This document shows positions 42,194-50,932 of a stretch of 64,000 bases of DNA, in pieces. The notes beneath the pieces are model-generated. The model worked only from the letters and a program-made list of their open reading frames with translations. It ran no database searches and had not been told where the DNA came from. The stretch comes from Caballeronia glathei (lineage in GTDB: Bacteria; Pseudomonadota; Gammaproteobacteria; Burkholderiales; Burkholderiaceae), in NCBI RefSeq assembly GCF_000698595.1, contig NZ_JFHC01000005.1, forward strand, positions 1-64,000. Reading direction: 5' to 3'. Numbering within the stretch: the first letter of the stretch is position 1; each line of letters opens with the position of its first letter. The position numbers and the translations under genes are program-made.

Positions 42194-43018
42194 TTAGAGC
42201 TTCTCCGTCTCTCCGGTCTTCGGCTGCCACTTCATCAGCCTGCGCTCGGCCAGCGCGACGATGCCGTCGAGCACCAGCGCGAAGGCGGTGAGCACGAGGA
42301 TGCCGGCAAACACCGTGTTGATGTCGAAGGTGCCTTCGGCCTGCAGGATCAGATACCCGACGCCGCGTGCCGAGCCGAGATACTCGCCGACCACCGAGCC
42401 GACGAATGCGAGCCCCACCGACGTATGCAGGCTGGAGAACACCCAGCTCGTCGCACTCGGCAAATACACGTGCCGCAACAGTTGCTTGCGGTTCGCGCCG
42501 AGCATCCGCGCGTTCGCCAGCACGACCGGGCTCACTTCCTTCACGCCCTGATAGACGTTGAAGAACACGATGAAGAACACGAGCGTCACGCCGAGCGCCA
42601 CCTTCGACCAGATGCCGAGTCCGAACCAGACCGCGAAGATGGGCGCGAGGATCACGCGCGGCATCGAATTGGCGGCCTTGATGTACGGATCGAGGAGCGC
42701 GCTCATCGTCGGCGCGAGCGCGAGCCACAGGCCGACGCCGAGCCCGGACACCGTGCCGATCGCGAACGCGAGCACGGTCTCGATCAGCGTCACCCACAGA
42801 TGCACGTAGATCTCGCCCGTCGTGAACCACTCCCAGATGCGCAGGAGCACCTTCTGCGGCTCGCCGAAGAAGAACGCGGCCTTGCTCGAGTCGTCGAAAT
42901 AGAACGCGGGAAGGAGCGTCGGGCTCGTGAGCACGTACCAGAGCAGAAAGCACGCGACGAGCAGCAGCCACTGCCAGAGCACCAGATTTGCGCGGTTCGG
43001 GCGCAATTTGTTCCACAT
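42194..43018 (-). CDS. ABC transporter permease, SsuC/TauC type
   Basis: A 274-residue inner-membrane permease of the BPD_transp_1 family with six predicted transmembrane segments. The EAA-like loop (ANARMLGANRKQLLRHVYLPSATSWVFSSL) that docks the ATPase is clear. Third gene of a substrate-binding protein / ATPase / permease set on the minus strand, 14 bp after the ATPase stop. The frame is open to 43564; the ATG at 43018 (MWNKLRP) starts just before the first membrane segment. Substrate unknown. Confidence 0.92.
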   Translation of the reverse strand: MWNKLRPNRANLVLWQWLLLVACFLLWYVLTSPTLLPAFYFDDSSKAAFFFGEPQKVLLRIWEWFTTGEIYVHLWVTLIETVLAFAIGTVSGLGVGLWLALAPTMSALLDPYIKAANSMPRVILAPIFAVWFGLGIWSKVALGVTLVFFIVFFNVYQGVKEVSPVVLANARMLGANRKQLLRHVYLPSATSWVFSSLHTSVGLAFVGSVVGEYLGSARGVGYLILQAEGTFDINTVFAGILVLTAFALVLDGIVALAERRLMKWQPKTGETEKL

Positions 43019-43032
43019 GATCGAAGCCTTTC

Positions 43033-43854
43033 CTAGACGGCAGTGAGCTGTTGCTGATAGCCCTTGAGCACCTCTTCGCGCAGCACGCCCCAGATCTGCG
43101 CGTGCAGTTCCACGAAGCGCGGATGCGAACGAATCTCGGCGACGTCGCGCGGACGCGGCAGGTCGATCGTGAATTCGCCGATCGGATGCGTGCCCGGCCC
43201 CGCCGACAGCACGACCACGCGGTCGGACATCGAAATCGCCTCGTCCAGGTCGTGCGTGATGAAGAGCACGGCCTTGCGCTTCGCCGCCCACAGTTCGAGC
43301 AGCTCGTTTTCCATCAGCTGGCGCGTCTGGATGTCGAGTGCGGAGAACGGCTCGTCCATCAGGATGATGTCCGGATCGAGGATCAGCGTCTGCGCCATGC
43401 CGACGCGCTTTCGCATGCCGCCCGAGAGCTGGTGCGGATAGCGGTCGCCGAAACCGCCGAGGCCCACGCGCTTTAACCACTCCTCGCCGCGCTCGCGCGC
43501 CTCGCCTTTCGGCACGCCGCGAAACGCGAGTCCCGCCGTGACGTTGTCGAGCGCCGAGCGCCACGGCATCAGCGCTTCGGACTGGAACATGTAGCCCGCG
43601 CGCCGGTTGATGCCCGCGAGCTTCTCACCGAACACCGTGACGGCGCCCGAGGACGGCTGCAACAGCCCCGCGCCCACGTTGAGCAGCGTGGACTTGCCGC
43701 AGCCCGTCGGGCCGACCACCGACACGAATTCGCCCGGCGCGATGAAGAGGCTCGTTTCCTTCACGGCGGTGTAGCGCGCGTTGCGGTTGTCGCGCGAAGC
43801 GAACGTGCAGGTGATGTTGTCGAGCGCGAGCGCGTAGTGTGAAGATGCCTGCAT
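43033..43854 (-). CDS. ABC transporter ATP-binding protein, SsuB/TauB type
   Basis: A 273-residue ABC ATPase with Walker A GPTGCGKST, the Q-loop (YMFQSEALMPW), signature LSGGMRKR, Walker B (DIILMDEPFSALD) and the H-loop His in ITHDLDEA. Closest in style to the nitrate/sulfonate/taurine importers. The start ATG lies 5 bp after the stop of the binding-protein gene, and the stop lies 14 bp before the permease start, so the three genes form an operon. Confidence 0.94.
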   Translation of the reverse strand: MQASSHYALALDNITCTFASRDNRNARYTAVKETSLFIAPGEFVSVVGPTGCGKSTLLNVGAGLLQPSSGAVTVFGEKLAGINRRAGYMFQSEALMPWRSALDNVTAGLAFRGVPKGEARERGEEWLKRVGLGGFGDRYPHQLSGGMRKRVGMAQTLILDPDIILMDEPFSALDIQTRQLMENELLELWAAKRKAVLFITHDLDEAISMSDRVVVLSAGPGTHPIGEFTIDLPRPRDVAEIRSHPRFVELHAQIWGVLREEVLKGYQQQLTAV

Positions 43855-43859
43855 CGGGC

Positions 43860-44897
43860 TCAGGCCTTGACCGTCACGAGGGCTTTCTTCACGAAGTCGT
43901 TGGTCCACGTCTTCGAGAGGTCGATCGGCTTGCCCTTCACGGTCTGGTCGAACGCCTGCAATGTCTTGAGCGCGGTGGCGGGGCCGTCGGCGGGCATCAG
44001 GCCGTCGGGCGAAAGCGCTTCCTTCACGTGCTGCCACGAATCGAGATAGAGCGCGCGGTCGCCGAGCAGATAGCCTTCCGGAACGGTTGAAATGAGGTCC
44101 GTGCCCGATGCCGTCTGCAGCCACTTGAGCGCGCGCACCATTGCGTTGGTGAGCGCCTGCGTGGTGTTCGGATTCTTGGTGATGAAACTCTGCGACGCAT
44201 ACAGGCACCCCGCCGGCATGTTGCCGCCGAAGACGCTCTTCGTGTCGGCCAGCGTGCGCGTGTCGGAGACGATGCGAATCTCGCCGGAGCGCTCGAGCTT
44301 GGTCATCACCGGGTCGAGGTTCGCGAGCGCGTCGATCTGGCCGGACTGCAGCGCGGCGATCGCGCCGGCACCCGCCCCCACGCCGATGAACGCGACGTCG
44401 CTCGCAGTAAGCCCCGCCTTCGCGAGCACGAAGCTCGCCATGATCGACGTCGACGAGCCGGGCGCCGTCACGCCGATCTTCTTGCCCTTCAGATCGGCAA
44501 TCGACTTGTAGTTCGGCATCGTCTTCTTCGATACCGCCAGCACGATCTGCGGCGCACGGCCCTGCAGCACGAATTCGCGGAACATCTGGTTCTTCGCCTG
44601 CAGGAGCAGCGTGTGCTCGTAGGCCCCCGAGACCACGTCCGCGCTGCCGCCCACCGCCGCCTGCAACGCCTTCGCGCCGCCGGCGAAGTCGGAGATCTCG
44701 ACGTCGAGCCCTTCGTCCTTGAAGTAGTTGCGCCGCTCCGCGATCGTGAGCGGCAGGTAATAGAAGAGGTTCTTGCCGCCGACCGCTATCGCGACCTTCG
44801 ACTGCTCCGGCTTCGCCTGCGCAAACGCGAGCGGCGCGCCCGACAATGCACCACCCGCGAGCACGGCACCGCTCGCAATGAACGTTCTGCGTTTCAT
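43860..44897 (-). CDS. ABC transporter substrate-binding protein, NMT1/SsuA-like, with Tat-type signal
   Basis: A 345-residue periplasmic binding protein. The N-terminus has a twin-arginine-like signal (MKRRTFIASG, then a hydrophobic core, cleavage after AFA). The mature part matches the NMT1/SsuA fold (FYYLPLTIAERRNYFKDEGLDVEISDFAGGAKALQA). Ligand is not predictable; aliphatic sulfonates, taurine, nitrate or pyrimidine precursors are used by relatives. First gene of the three-gene transporter, with AGGAG about 10 nt upstream, and 63 bp after the CoA-transferase. Confidence 0.92.
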   Translation of the reverse strand: MKRRTFIASGAVLAGGALSGAPLAFAQAKPEQSKVAIAVGGKNLFYYLPLTIAERRNYFKDEGLDVEISDFAGGAKALQAAVGGSADVVSGAYEHTLLLQAKNQMFREFVLQGRAPQIVLAVSKKTMPNYKSIADLKGKKIGVTAPGSSTSIMASFVLAKAGLTASDVAFIGVGAGAGAIAALQSGQIDALANLDPVMTKLERSGEIRIVSDTRTLADTKSVFGGNMPAGCLYASQSFITKNPNTTQALTNAMVRALKWLQTASGTDLISTVPEGYLLGDRALYLDSWQHVKEALSPDGLMPADGPATALKTLQAFDQTVKGKPIDLSKTWTNDFVKKALVTVKA

Positions 44898-44960
44898 CGA
44901 CTTCTGTCTCCTGGTCTTGTGTTCTCTTGTGTTCTTTTCAGCGGGCGAGTCAGGCGTGAG

Positions 44961-46166
44961 CTAGATCACCTTCGAAGCCCGCAGCCGCGCAATGTCGTCA
45001 GGATGATACCCGAGCGACTGAAGGACTTCATCCGTGTGTTCACCGAGCCGCGGGCCGAGCCAGCGGGTCTCGCCGGGCGTTTCCGAGAGCTTCGGCGTGA
45101 CGTTGGGCAGCGTGATCTCGCGCCCGTCCTGCCACGGAAAGCGCTGCAGCATCTGGCGCGCGATGTACTGCGGATCGGTGAACATGTCGGCGACGCTGTA
45201 GATGCGCCCCGCGGGCACATCGGCGGCATTGAGCACCGCGAGCGCTTCGTCGATGCTGCGCGTCGCGAGCCAGGCGGCGATCGCGTCGTCGATTTCCTGC
45301 GTGCGCGGCACACGGCCGTCGTTCGAGGCGAGCGCCGGGTCGTTCGCCAGATCGTCGCGTTCGATGGCCGCCATCAGGCGCTTGAAGATCGGATCGCTGT
45401 TGCCGCCGATCACGATGCTGCCGTCGCGGCACGGATACGTGTTCGACGGCACGATGCCCGGCAGCGACGCGCCCGTGCGCTCGCGCACGAGGCCATACAC
45501 GCCGTATTCCGGCACGACGCTCTCCATCATGTTGAAGACGGCTTCGTAGAGCGCGACGTCGACCACCTGTCCCTTGCCACCGTTCATCTTTCGATGATGC
45601 AGGGCCATCAGCGCGCCGATCACGCCGTGCAGCGCCGCGATCGAATCGCCGATGGAAATGCCGATGCGCGGCGGCGGGAGATCGGGGTATCCCGTGATGT
45701 GCCGCAGGCCCCCCATCGATTCCGCGATCGCACCGAAGCCCGGCCGGTCGCGATACGGCCCGGTCTGCCCGTAGCCGGAAAGCCGCACCATGACGAGGCC
45801 CGGATTCTCGGCGGACAGCACTTCGTACCCGAGCCCGAGCTTTTCGAGCAGCCCGGGGCGGAAATTCTCGACGACGATGTCCGCTTCCTTCGCGAGCCGC
45901 CGCACGATCTCCTTGCCTTCGTCGGCCTTGAGATTGACGGTCACTGATTTCTTGTTGCGCGCCTGCACCGCCCACCACAGGGACGTGCCGCCGACTTCCG
46001 GGTAGAGCTTTCTCCACTTGCGCAGCGGATCGCCGCCGTTCGGGTCTTCGATCTTGATGACGTCGGCGCCGAATTCGCCCATGAAGCGGGCGGCGAAAGG
46101 CCCGGCGATCAGCGTGCCGAGTTCCAGCACCTTCACGCCGGCAAGCGGTCCGGTCACTGCGCTCAT
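44961..46166 (-). CDS. Family III CoA-transferase (CaiB/BaiF)
   Basis: A 401-residue CaiB/BaiF-family enzyme that moves CoA between carboxylic acids via an aspartyl-CoA anhydride. Family marks are LAGVKVLELGTLIAGPFAAR at the start, GADVIKIEDPNGGDP, LNLK-type VNLKADEGKE, and the likely catalytic Asp in GISIGDSIAALHG. The acyl partner is unknown. Sits between recR (42 bp upstream) and the ABC transporter (63 bp downstream) on one strand, so it might handle an acid imported by that transporter; this is speculative. Confidence 0.92.
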   Translation of the reverse strand: MSAVTGPLAGVKVLELGTLIAGPFAARFMGEFGADVIKIEDPNGGDPLRKWRKLYPEVGGTSLWWAVQARNKKSVTVNLKADEGKEIVRRLAKEADIVVENFRPGLLEKLGLGYEVLSAENPGLVMVRLSGYGQTGPYRDRPGFGAIAESMGGLRHITGYPDLPPPRIGISIGDSIAALHGVIGALMALHHRKMNGGKGQVVDVALYEAVFNMMESVVPEYGVYGLVRERTGASLPGIVPSNTYPCRDGSIVIGGNSDPIFKRLMAAIERDDLANDPALASNDGRVPRTQEIDDAIAAWLATRSIDEALAVLNAADVPAGRIYSVADMFTDPQYIARQMLQRFPWQDGREITLPNVTPKLSETPGETRWLGPRLGEHTDEVLQSLGYHPDDIARLRASKVI

Positions 46167-46208
46167 GTTGTCTCCTGGTCGTTTTTTTGTGCGTGTTGCC
46201 CTGTGCCG

Positions 46209-46805
46209 CTACACCGATCGCCGGTCGAGCATCGCGCGCGCGATCGTGCCCGCATCGACGTATTCGAGCTCGCCGCCGACCGGTACGCCCCGCGCGAGGC
46301 GCGTCACCTTCAGCCCTTTCGCCTTGAGCGTCTGCGCAAGATAGTGGGCGGTCGCCTCGCCTTCGTTCGTGAAGTTCGTCGCCAGCACGACTTCCTGCAC
46401 GACGCCGTCGTTCGCGCGGGCGATCAGCCGGTCGAAGTGGATCTCCTTCGGGCCGATGCCGTCGAGCGGGCTCAGATGCCCCATCAGCACGAAATAGAGC
46501 CCGCGATACGTGAGCGTCTGCTCGAGCATGATCTGGTCAGCGGGTGTTTCGACGACGCACAGGAGCGCAGGATCGCGCTCCGGATCGCTGCACACCTCGC
46601 AGATCGCCGCCTCCGTGAACGTGTTGCACTTCTCGCAGTGCTTCAGGTGCTCTGTTGCGAACATCAGCGAGCGGCCGAGCTTTTCGGCGCCCGCGCGGTC
46701 GTGCTGCATCAGGTGATAGGCCATGCGCTGCGCCGATTTCGGACCGACGCCCGGCAGCGCGCGCAGCGCCTCGACGAGCGCCGACAAGGCGGAAGGTTGC
46801 TTCAT
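46209..46805 (-). CDS. recR: Recombination protein RecR
   Basis: RecR acts with RecF and RecO to load RecA at gaps. The 198-residue sequence has the helix-hairpin-helix ([20 protein letters not shown]), a zinc finger (Cys57, Cys60, Cys69, Cys72) and a Toprim domain ([16 protein letters not shown]). It follows ybaB and dnaX, the classic dnaX-ybaB-recR order. Confidence 0.98.
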   Translation of the reverse strand: MKQPSALSALVEALRALPGVGPKSAQRMAYHLMQHDRAGAEKLGRSLMFATEHLKHCEKCNTFTEAAICEVCSDPERDPALLCVVETPADQIMLEQTLTYRGLYFVLMGHLSPLDGIGPKEIHFDRLIARANDGVVQEVVLATNFTNEGEATAHYLAQTLKAKGLKVTRLARGVPVGGELEYVDAGTIARAMLDRRSV

Positions 46806-46847
46806 GTGTCCCTGGTGTGGAGGAGCGCCAGCCGTTCAGGGCGTTGC

Positions 46848-47174
46848 TCAGAACGGGAGCTTGAAACCCGGCGGCATCGGCATGCCGGCGGTCATGCCGC
46901 TCATCTTTTCCTGCGTGGTGGCTTCGGCTTTGCGCACGGCGTCGTTGAAGGCGGCGGCGACGAGGTCTTCCAGCATGTCCTTGTCGTCGGCAAGCAGGCT
47001 CGGGTCGATCTGCACGCGGCGCACGTCGTTCTTGCAGGTCATCGTGACCTTCACCAGGCCCGCGCCCGACTGCCCTTCCACCTCGATCAGCGCGAGCTGG
47101 TCCTGCATCTTCTTCATGTTTTCCTGCATCTGCTGGGCCTGTTTCATCAGCCCGGCGAGTTGGTTCTTCATCAT
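46848..47174 (-). CDS. ybaB: YbaB/EbfC nucleoid-associated protein
   Basis: A 108-residue DNA-binding protein of the YbaB family, shown elsewhere to form dimers that coat DNA. The sequence has the family's Met/Gln-rich coiled start ([22 protein letters not shown]), [30 protein letters not shown] and the C-terminal Met/Pro/Gly tail. AAGGAG lies 7 nt before the first of two consecutive ATG codons. Between dnaX and recR, 42 bp ahead of recR. Confidence 0.96.
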   Translation of the reverse strand: MMKNQLAGLMKQAQQMQENMKKMQDQLALIEVEGQSGAGLVKVTMTCKNDVRRVQIDPSLLADDKDMLEDLVAAAFNDAVRKAEATTQEKMSGMTAGMPMPPGFKLPF

Positions 47175-47304
47175 GATGTGCTCCTTCCTGGATCGGGGTA
47201 TTGCGGATTGTTCAGGGGCGCGCCCGGTTGCCTGAACGCCCGGCGCGCCTGCGATGTTGCTTCGAGCGCGACGCCTTCGCCGATGGCGGGCGCCGTTCGC
47301 ATGA

Positions 47305-49731
47305 TCAGTTGCCGCCGGCCGGGGAACCCGGCGCGAGCGGCCTGATCGTGCCCTGCACGATGCTCGCGCCGAAATCGCGGATCAGCGACTGCACGAACGG
47401 GTCCTGCGTGATTTCCTGCTCGGCTTCCTGCTGACGCTTCGCGCGCGCGGCGGCGTCGAGCGCCGCGGCGGTCCGCCGGGCCGGCCCGACGGCCACGTTG
47501 ACTTCGAGCGCGCGGCCGAGCCTCTCGGCGAGCGCCGCCTTCAATTTTGCGACTTGCGCGCTCTCCGCGTATTGCGGTACGGGCACGCTGAGTGTGATGG
47601 AGCCCTGATCGCAGGCGGTCAGCTCGCTGTTGAACGCGAGCTGGTACGAAATGCCCTTGAGCGGCAGATCGACGGCGAGCGCGGGCCAGTCGCCCGGCAC
47701 GCCGATCGCATCGAGCGGCACGGCGGGCGGCAGCGGACGCGCGTCCACCTGCGGCGCGGGCTTCGCGACGGGCGCATCGGCGAGGCGCAGGTCATCGGGG
47801 CCGCTTTCGAAGGCGGGAACGAAGCCGTCGTCGGGCGGCATGAAATACGCGTCTTCCGCCGACGCCGGCATGTAGTCGTCCGGCGGCATGTCTTCCCACG
47901 GCGGCACCGATGCCCCGGCGCTGCCGCGCTTTGCCTGCGCCGGAGCGGCGGATGCGGATGCGGATGCGGATGCCGAGGGCTGCGCAGCCGCGGCACGGCG
48001 CGGGGCCGGCACCGGCACTTGCACCTGCACGGCGGGCTTCGCCGCGACAGGCTTCGGTGCAGGCGGAGCCGCGCGCGCCGCGCGATCCGACGATACGCGC
48101 ATGCCCGCGCTGCGCAGCACATCGAGCGCGGCGCTCGCGCCACCTGCCGCGCGCGGCTTGACGGCTGCGGGCGCTTCGCTTGCGGCATCCTCGGCGGCCT
48201 GCCGTGCGGCTGCGGCCACGGGCGCAGGCGTTGCGCGCTCCACGGCTGCGGGTGGTTGCGCGATATCGGCTGAGGCTTCGGTCGTGACGGTTGCGGACGG
48301 CGCAAGGGCCGTATCGGCGGGAGCGCTCACGCGTTCCGGCGAAGCCGCGGGTTTCCGAATTGCGGAAACGTCAGGTTCAGGCAGCACAGCAGGTTGCTCG
48401 ATCGCCGAGTCCGGCACGGCAATATCGCCTGAAGCGGGACCTTGCGCCTGCGCCGCCGAGCTTCGGCCGGTTTGCGCCTGCGCCGCATCGCCGACAGACT
48501 TGGCCGCTTCCTTCGACGCCCCATGCACCGACTTCGCCGACGATGCAAGCGCGCCGCCTGCCGCCACGCCCGGCGAGGCAGTCGAGCGCGCAATGCCCTG
48601 CCCGCGCGCCGCGTTCACCGCGAGCCCGCCCCCGCCGCCCGGTCCGCCCGCCGGCTCGAACGCGAGCATGCGCAGGAGCGTCATCGTGAAGCCTGCGTAT
48701 TCGTCGGGCGCGAGACCCAGTTCGCTGCGTCCGATGGTGGCGATCTGATAGAACAACTGGACCTGCTCGGCGGACAGCGCATCGGCGAACCGGCGGATAT
48801 CCGCGGCTTCCGGCCATTCGTCGAGCACCGACGACGGCGCGAACTGCGCCCACGCGATCCGGTGCAGCAGCCCCGCGAGATCCTGCAGCGCGGTCGAGAA
48901 CGACAGGCTGCGCAGCGCCATTTCGTCGGCGACGGACAGCACGCTTTCGCCGTCGCCCGCCGCGAGTGCGTCGAGCAGTCGAATCAGATAGCTCTGGTCG
49001 AGCGCGCCGAGCATGCCGCGCACGGCCTCCTCGGTGACCTGATTGGCCGAATAGGCGATTGCCTGATCGGTGAGCGAAAGCGCATCGCGCATGCTGCCGT
49101 CCGCTGCCCGCGACAGAAGCCGCAGCGCCTGCGGCTCGAATACGATCTTTTCCTCGCCGAGAATGTTCTCGAGATGCGACACGATATGCCCCGCCGGCAT
49201 CTGCTTCAGATTGAACTGCAGGCAGCGCGAAAGCACGGTGACGGGAATCTTCTGCGGATCGGTGGTGGCGAGGATGAACTTGACGTGCGACGGCGGCTCT
49301 TCGAGCGTCTTCAGCATCGCGTTGAACGCATGGTTCGTGAGCATGTGCACTTCGTCGATCATGTAGACCTTGAAGCGCGCATCGACGGGGGCGTACACGG
49401 CACGCTCGAGCAGCGCCGCCATCTCGTCGACGCCGCGATTGCTCGCCGCGTCCATTTCCACATAGTCGACGAAGCGCCCCTCGTCGATCTCCCTGCACGC
49501 ACGGCACACGCCGCACGGCGTGGAGGTCACGCCGGTTTCACAATTGAGCGCCTTCGCGAAGATGCGCGAGAGCGTCGTCTTGCCGACGCCGCGCGTGCCC
49601 GTGAACAGATAGGCGTGATGCAGGCGGCCGCCGTCGAGTGCGTGCGTGAGCGCACGAACGACGTGCTCCTGGCCGACGAGCGACGCGAAGGATTTCGGCC
49701 GCCATTTGCGTGCGAGAACTTGATAGGTCAT
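47305..49731 (-). CDS. dnaX: DNA polymerase III subunits gamma/tau
   Basis: DnaX is the clamp-loader ATPase and organiser of the replisome. The AAA+ core has Walker [11 protein letters not shown], a zinc module ([16 protein letters not shown]), Walker B-type MIDEVHML and the SRC motif (LSRCLQF). It is followed by domain III and a long Ala/Pro-rich linker (about residues 375-660) before the tau-specific C-terminal domain. The total of 808 aa is longer than E. coli tau (643), mostly from the linker. No A-rich slippery site for gamma was seen. The ATG at 49731 has no Shine-Dalgarno site and sits only 6 bp from a -10 motif. Confidence 0.96.
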   Translation of the reverse strand: MTYQVLARKWRPKSFASLVGQEHVVRALTHALDGGRLHHAYLFTGTRGVGKTTLSRIFAKALNCETGVTSTPCGVCRACREIDEGRFVDYVEMDAASNRGVDEMAALLERAVYAPVDARFKVYMIDEVHMLTNHAFNAMLKTLEEPPSHVKFILATTDPQKIPVTVLSRCLQFNLKQMPAGHIVSHLENILGEEKIVFEPQALRLLSRAADGSMRDALSLTDQAIAYSANQVTEEAVRGMLGALDQSYLIRLLDALAAGDGESVLSVADEMALRSLSFSTALQDLAGLLHRIAWAQFAPSSVLDEWPEAADIRRFADALSAEQVQLFYQIATIGRSELGLAPDEYAGFTMTLLRMLAFEPAGGPGGGGGLAVNAARGQGIARSTASPGVAAGGALASSAKSVHGASKEAAKSVGDAAQAQTGRSSAAQAQGPASGDIAVPDSAIEQPAVLPEPDVSAIRKPAASPERVSAPADTALAPSATVTTEASADIAQPPAAVERATPAPVAAAARQAAEDAASEAPAAVKPRAAGGASAALDVLRSAGMRVSSDRAARAAPPAPKPVAAKPAVQVQVPVPAPRRAAAAQPSASASASASAAPAQAKRGSAGASVPPWEDMPPDDYMPASAEDAYFMPPDDGFVPAFESGPDDLRLADAPVAKPAPQVDARPLPPAVPLDAIGVPGDWPALAVDLPLKGISYQLAFNSELTACDQGSITLSVPVPQYAESAQVAKLKAALAERLGRALEVNVAVGPARRTAAALDAAARAKRQQEAEQEITQDPFVQSLIRDFGASIVQGTIRPLAPGSPAGGN

Positions 49732-49737
49732 GCCGAA

Positions 49738-49746
49738 ATTGTATCA
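49738..49746 (-). promoter_or_regulatory. Extended -10 motif immediately before dnaX
   Basis: TGATACAAT (49746-49738) ends 6 bp ahead of the dnaX ATG (49731). A transcript from this element would start at or next to the ATG. The same nine bases precede the SRP RNA gene. Confidence 0.5.
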
Positions 49747-49920
49747 GCAACGTCAAGCGGCAAAGGCGTTTCGGACGAGCGCGGAAGGCGCGCGAACAAA
49801 GGCCCGCACTGAAGCGTCGATGCAATGAAAATACAGTGAGAAACCGCAGTGGAAGCCGACAGGGATAACCGAAGGGGAACAACAGGAACAGCGAGGGAGC
49901 AAGAATGAAAAGCGGAAGGT

Positions 49921-50017
49921 GACGAGCCCGACCCTCGGCACTGGTGGAAAACGGCTGTGGCTGCTTCGTTCCCGACCTGACCAGGTTGACCGCGCCACCA
50001 TGCGAGGAGGCCCGTCA
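49921..50017 (-). ncRNA. ffs: Signal recognition particle 4.5S RNA (bacterial small SRP RNA)
   Basis: The minus strand contains the universally conserved SRP domain IV loop: CCTGGTCAGGTCGGGAACG followed by AAGCAGCC, which closely matches E. coli 4.5S RNA (CCAGGTCAGGTCCGGAAGGAAGCAGCC region). The ends pair as a long hairpin (GGGCCTCC near the 5' end with the GGGTCGGGCTC region at the 3' end), giving about 95 nt, a typical size. Together with Ffh it targets nascent membrane proteins. Located upstream of dnaX on the same strand, as in Bacillus (scr-dnaX-yaaK-recR). Exact ends are estimates. Confidence 0.95.
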
Positions 50018-50023
50018 CGGCCA

Positions 50024-50032
50024 ATTGTATCA
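50024..50032 (-). promoter_or_regulatory. Extended -10 promoter of the SRP RNA gene
   Basis: TGATACAAT (50032-50024) lies 6-8 bp ahead of the predicted 5' end of the SRP RNA. There is no recognisable -35. Spacing to the RNA start is right for a sigma-70 promoter. Confidence 0.6.
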
Positions 50033-50358
50033 CCGAGCGGGACGCCGCGCACCCAGGCGTCGACGAAATCCGTATGGCGAATGCGCGCGACAACCCTGCA
50101 ACGTACCCCTTGCGCTCTGTATTTTCGCCCACAAATGCGGCCTATCGGCCTCCGGCAACGGATAGCAAAGTAAGCTAAGATGACATTTGAATCACCCGCA
50201 ACCAACGTGCTCCGGCACGTTCGCGGCCCGGCCGGTAAGGGTTTTCGCGTGCGGCAGGCGAGCGGTTTTCATCCGCAGCGCAACGAAATTTTTTCCTGTT
50301 TAGTGTATCGTGGCGAGCATTCAAACGCGGGCCTCGAATCGATAGAGGTATTCAGATA
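50033..50358. other. Intergenic region between SRP RNA promoter and trxA
   Basis: About 325 bp between divergent transcription units. It must hold the trxA promoter; AT-rich patches at 50166-50185 and 50285-50312 are the likeliest places, but no clear -35/-10 pair stood out. No gene or strong hairpin seen. Confidence 0.5.
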
Positions 50359-50685
50359 ATGAGCGAATCAATCAAGCATATCAGCGACGCTTCCTTCGAA
50401 CAGGATGTCGTCAAGTCGGACAAACCTGTCCTGCTCGACTTCTGGGCGGAGTGGTGCGGTCCGTGCAAGATGATTGCCCCGATCCTGGACGAAGTCGCGA
50501 AGGATTATGGCGATCGCCTGCAGATCGCGAAGATCAACGTGGACGAGCATCAGTCGACGCCGGTCAAGTTCGGCGTGCGCGGCATTCCCACGCTGATCCT
50601 GTTCAAGAATGGTGCAGTGGCCGCTCAGAAGGTGGGCGCATTGTCGAAGTCGCAGCTCACCGCGTTCCTCGACAGCAACCTGTAA
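50359..50685 (+). CDS. trxA: Thioredoxin 1
   Basis: A 108-residue thioredoxin with the redox motif WCGPC (Cys33, Cys36), the cis-Pro loop GIPTLILF and the normal length. It reduces disulfides in ribonucleotide reductase, PAPS reductase and other targets. Upstream of rho in the same orientation, as in E. coli and Pseudomonas. A hairpin follows the gene, and rho appears to have its own promoter. Confidence 0.98.
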   Translation: MSESIKHISDASFEQDVVKSDKPVLLDFWAEWCGPCKMIAPILDEVAKDYGDRLQIAKINVDEHQSTPVKFGVRGIPTLILFKNGAVAAQKVGALSKSQLTAFLDSNL

Positions 50686-50694
50686 CAGCCGTCT

Positions 50695-50723
50695 CGAGGA
50701 GCGCCGCAAAGGCGCTCCTCGTT
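50695..50723 (+). terminator. Hairpin after trxA
   Basis: A perfect 11-bp stem (CGAGGAGCGCC with its complement, loop GCAAA) 10 bp after the trxA stop. Only two Ts follow before Cs, so termination may be partial. Confidence 0.5.
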
Positions 50724-50826
50724 CCCGAAGGCGCATGGCCCGACGCATGGCCCTTTGTTGTGATACGACAACATGCGCGTTTCGACCTGCTTGCCGCGCC
50801 ACCCGAGGCTCGCTCGGCGTGTGCTA

Positions 50827-50835
50827 TGCTAGAAT
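50827..50835 (+). promoter_or_regulatory. Extended -10 promoter motif for rho
   Basis: TGCTAGAAT at 50827-50835, an extended -10 with no good -35. The predicted start near 50842 gives a leader of about 90 nt before the rho ATG. Confidence 0.5.
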
Positions 50836-50841
50836 CACAAG

Positions 50842-50932
50842 ACTTCAAGACGAATAAGTCCTAGAGCGGTTCCGCTCGATCTCTTCCCCAAATTCTTTCT
50901 GTCGCACCTCTTCTCCCTGGCGGGAAATCCGT
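50842..50932 (+). promoter_or_regulatory. rho leader with hairpin and pyrimidine-rich stretch
   Basis: The predicted leader has a small hairpin (GAGCGG TT CCGCTC, 50864-50877), then at 50879-50921 a strongly C/U-rich, G-poor stretch (CTCTTCCCC, TTCTTTC, CCTCTTCTCCC). This is the composition of a rut site. E. coli rho is autoregulated by Rho-dependent attenuation in its leader, so the same control is likely here. No intrinsic terminator is present. Confidence 0.5.

Noticed and set aside
47305..49731. Search for a programmed frameshift site in dnaX for a gamma subunit
   Set aside because: No A-rich slippery heptamer with a following hairpin was seen in the GC-rich gene.
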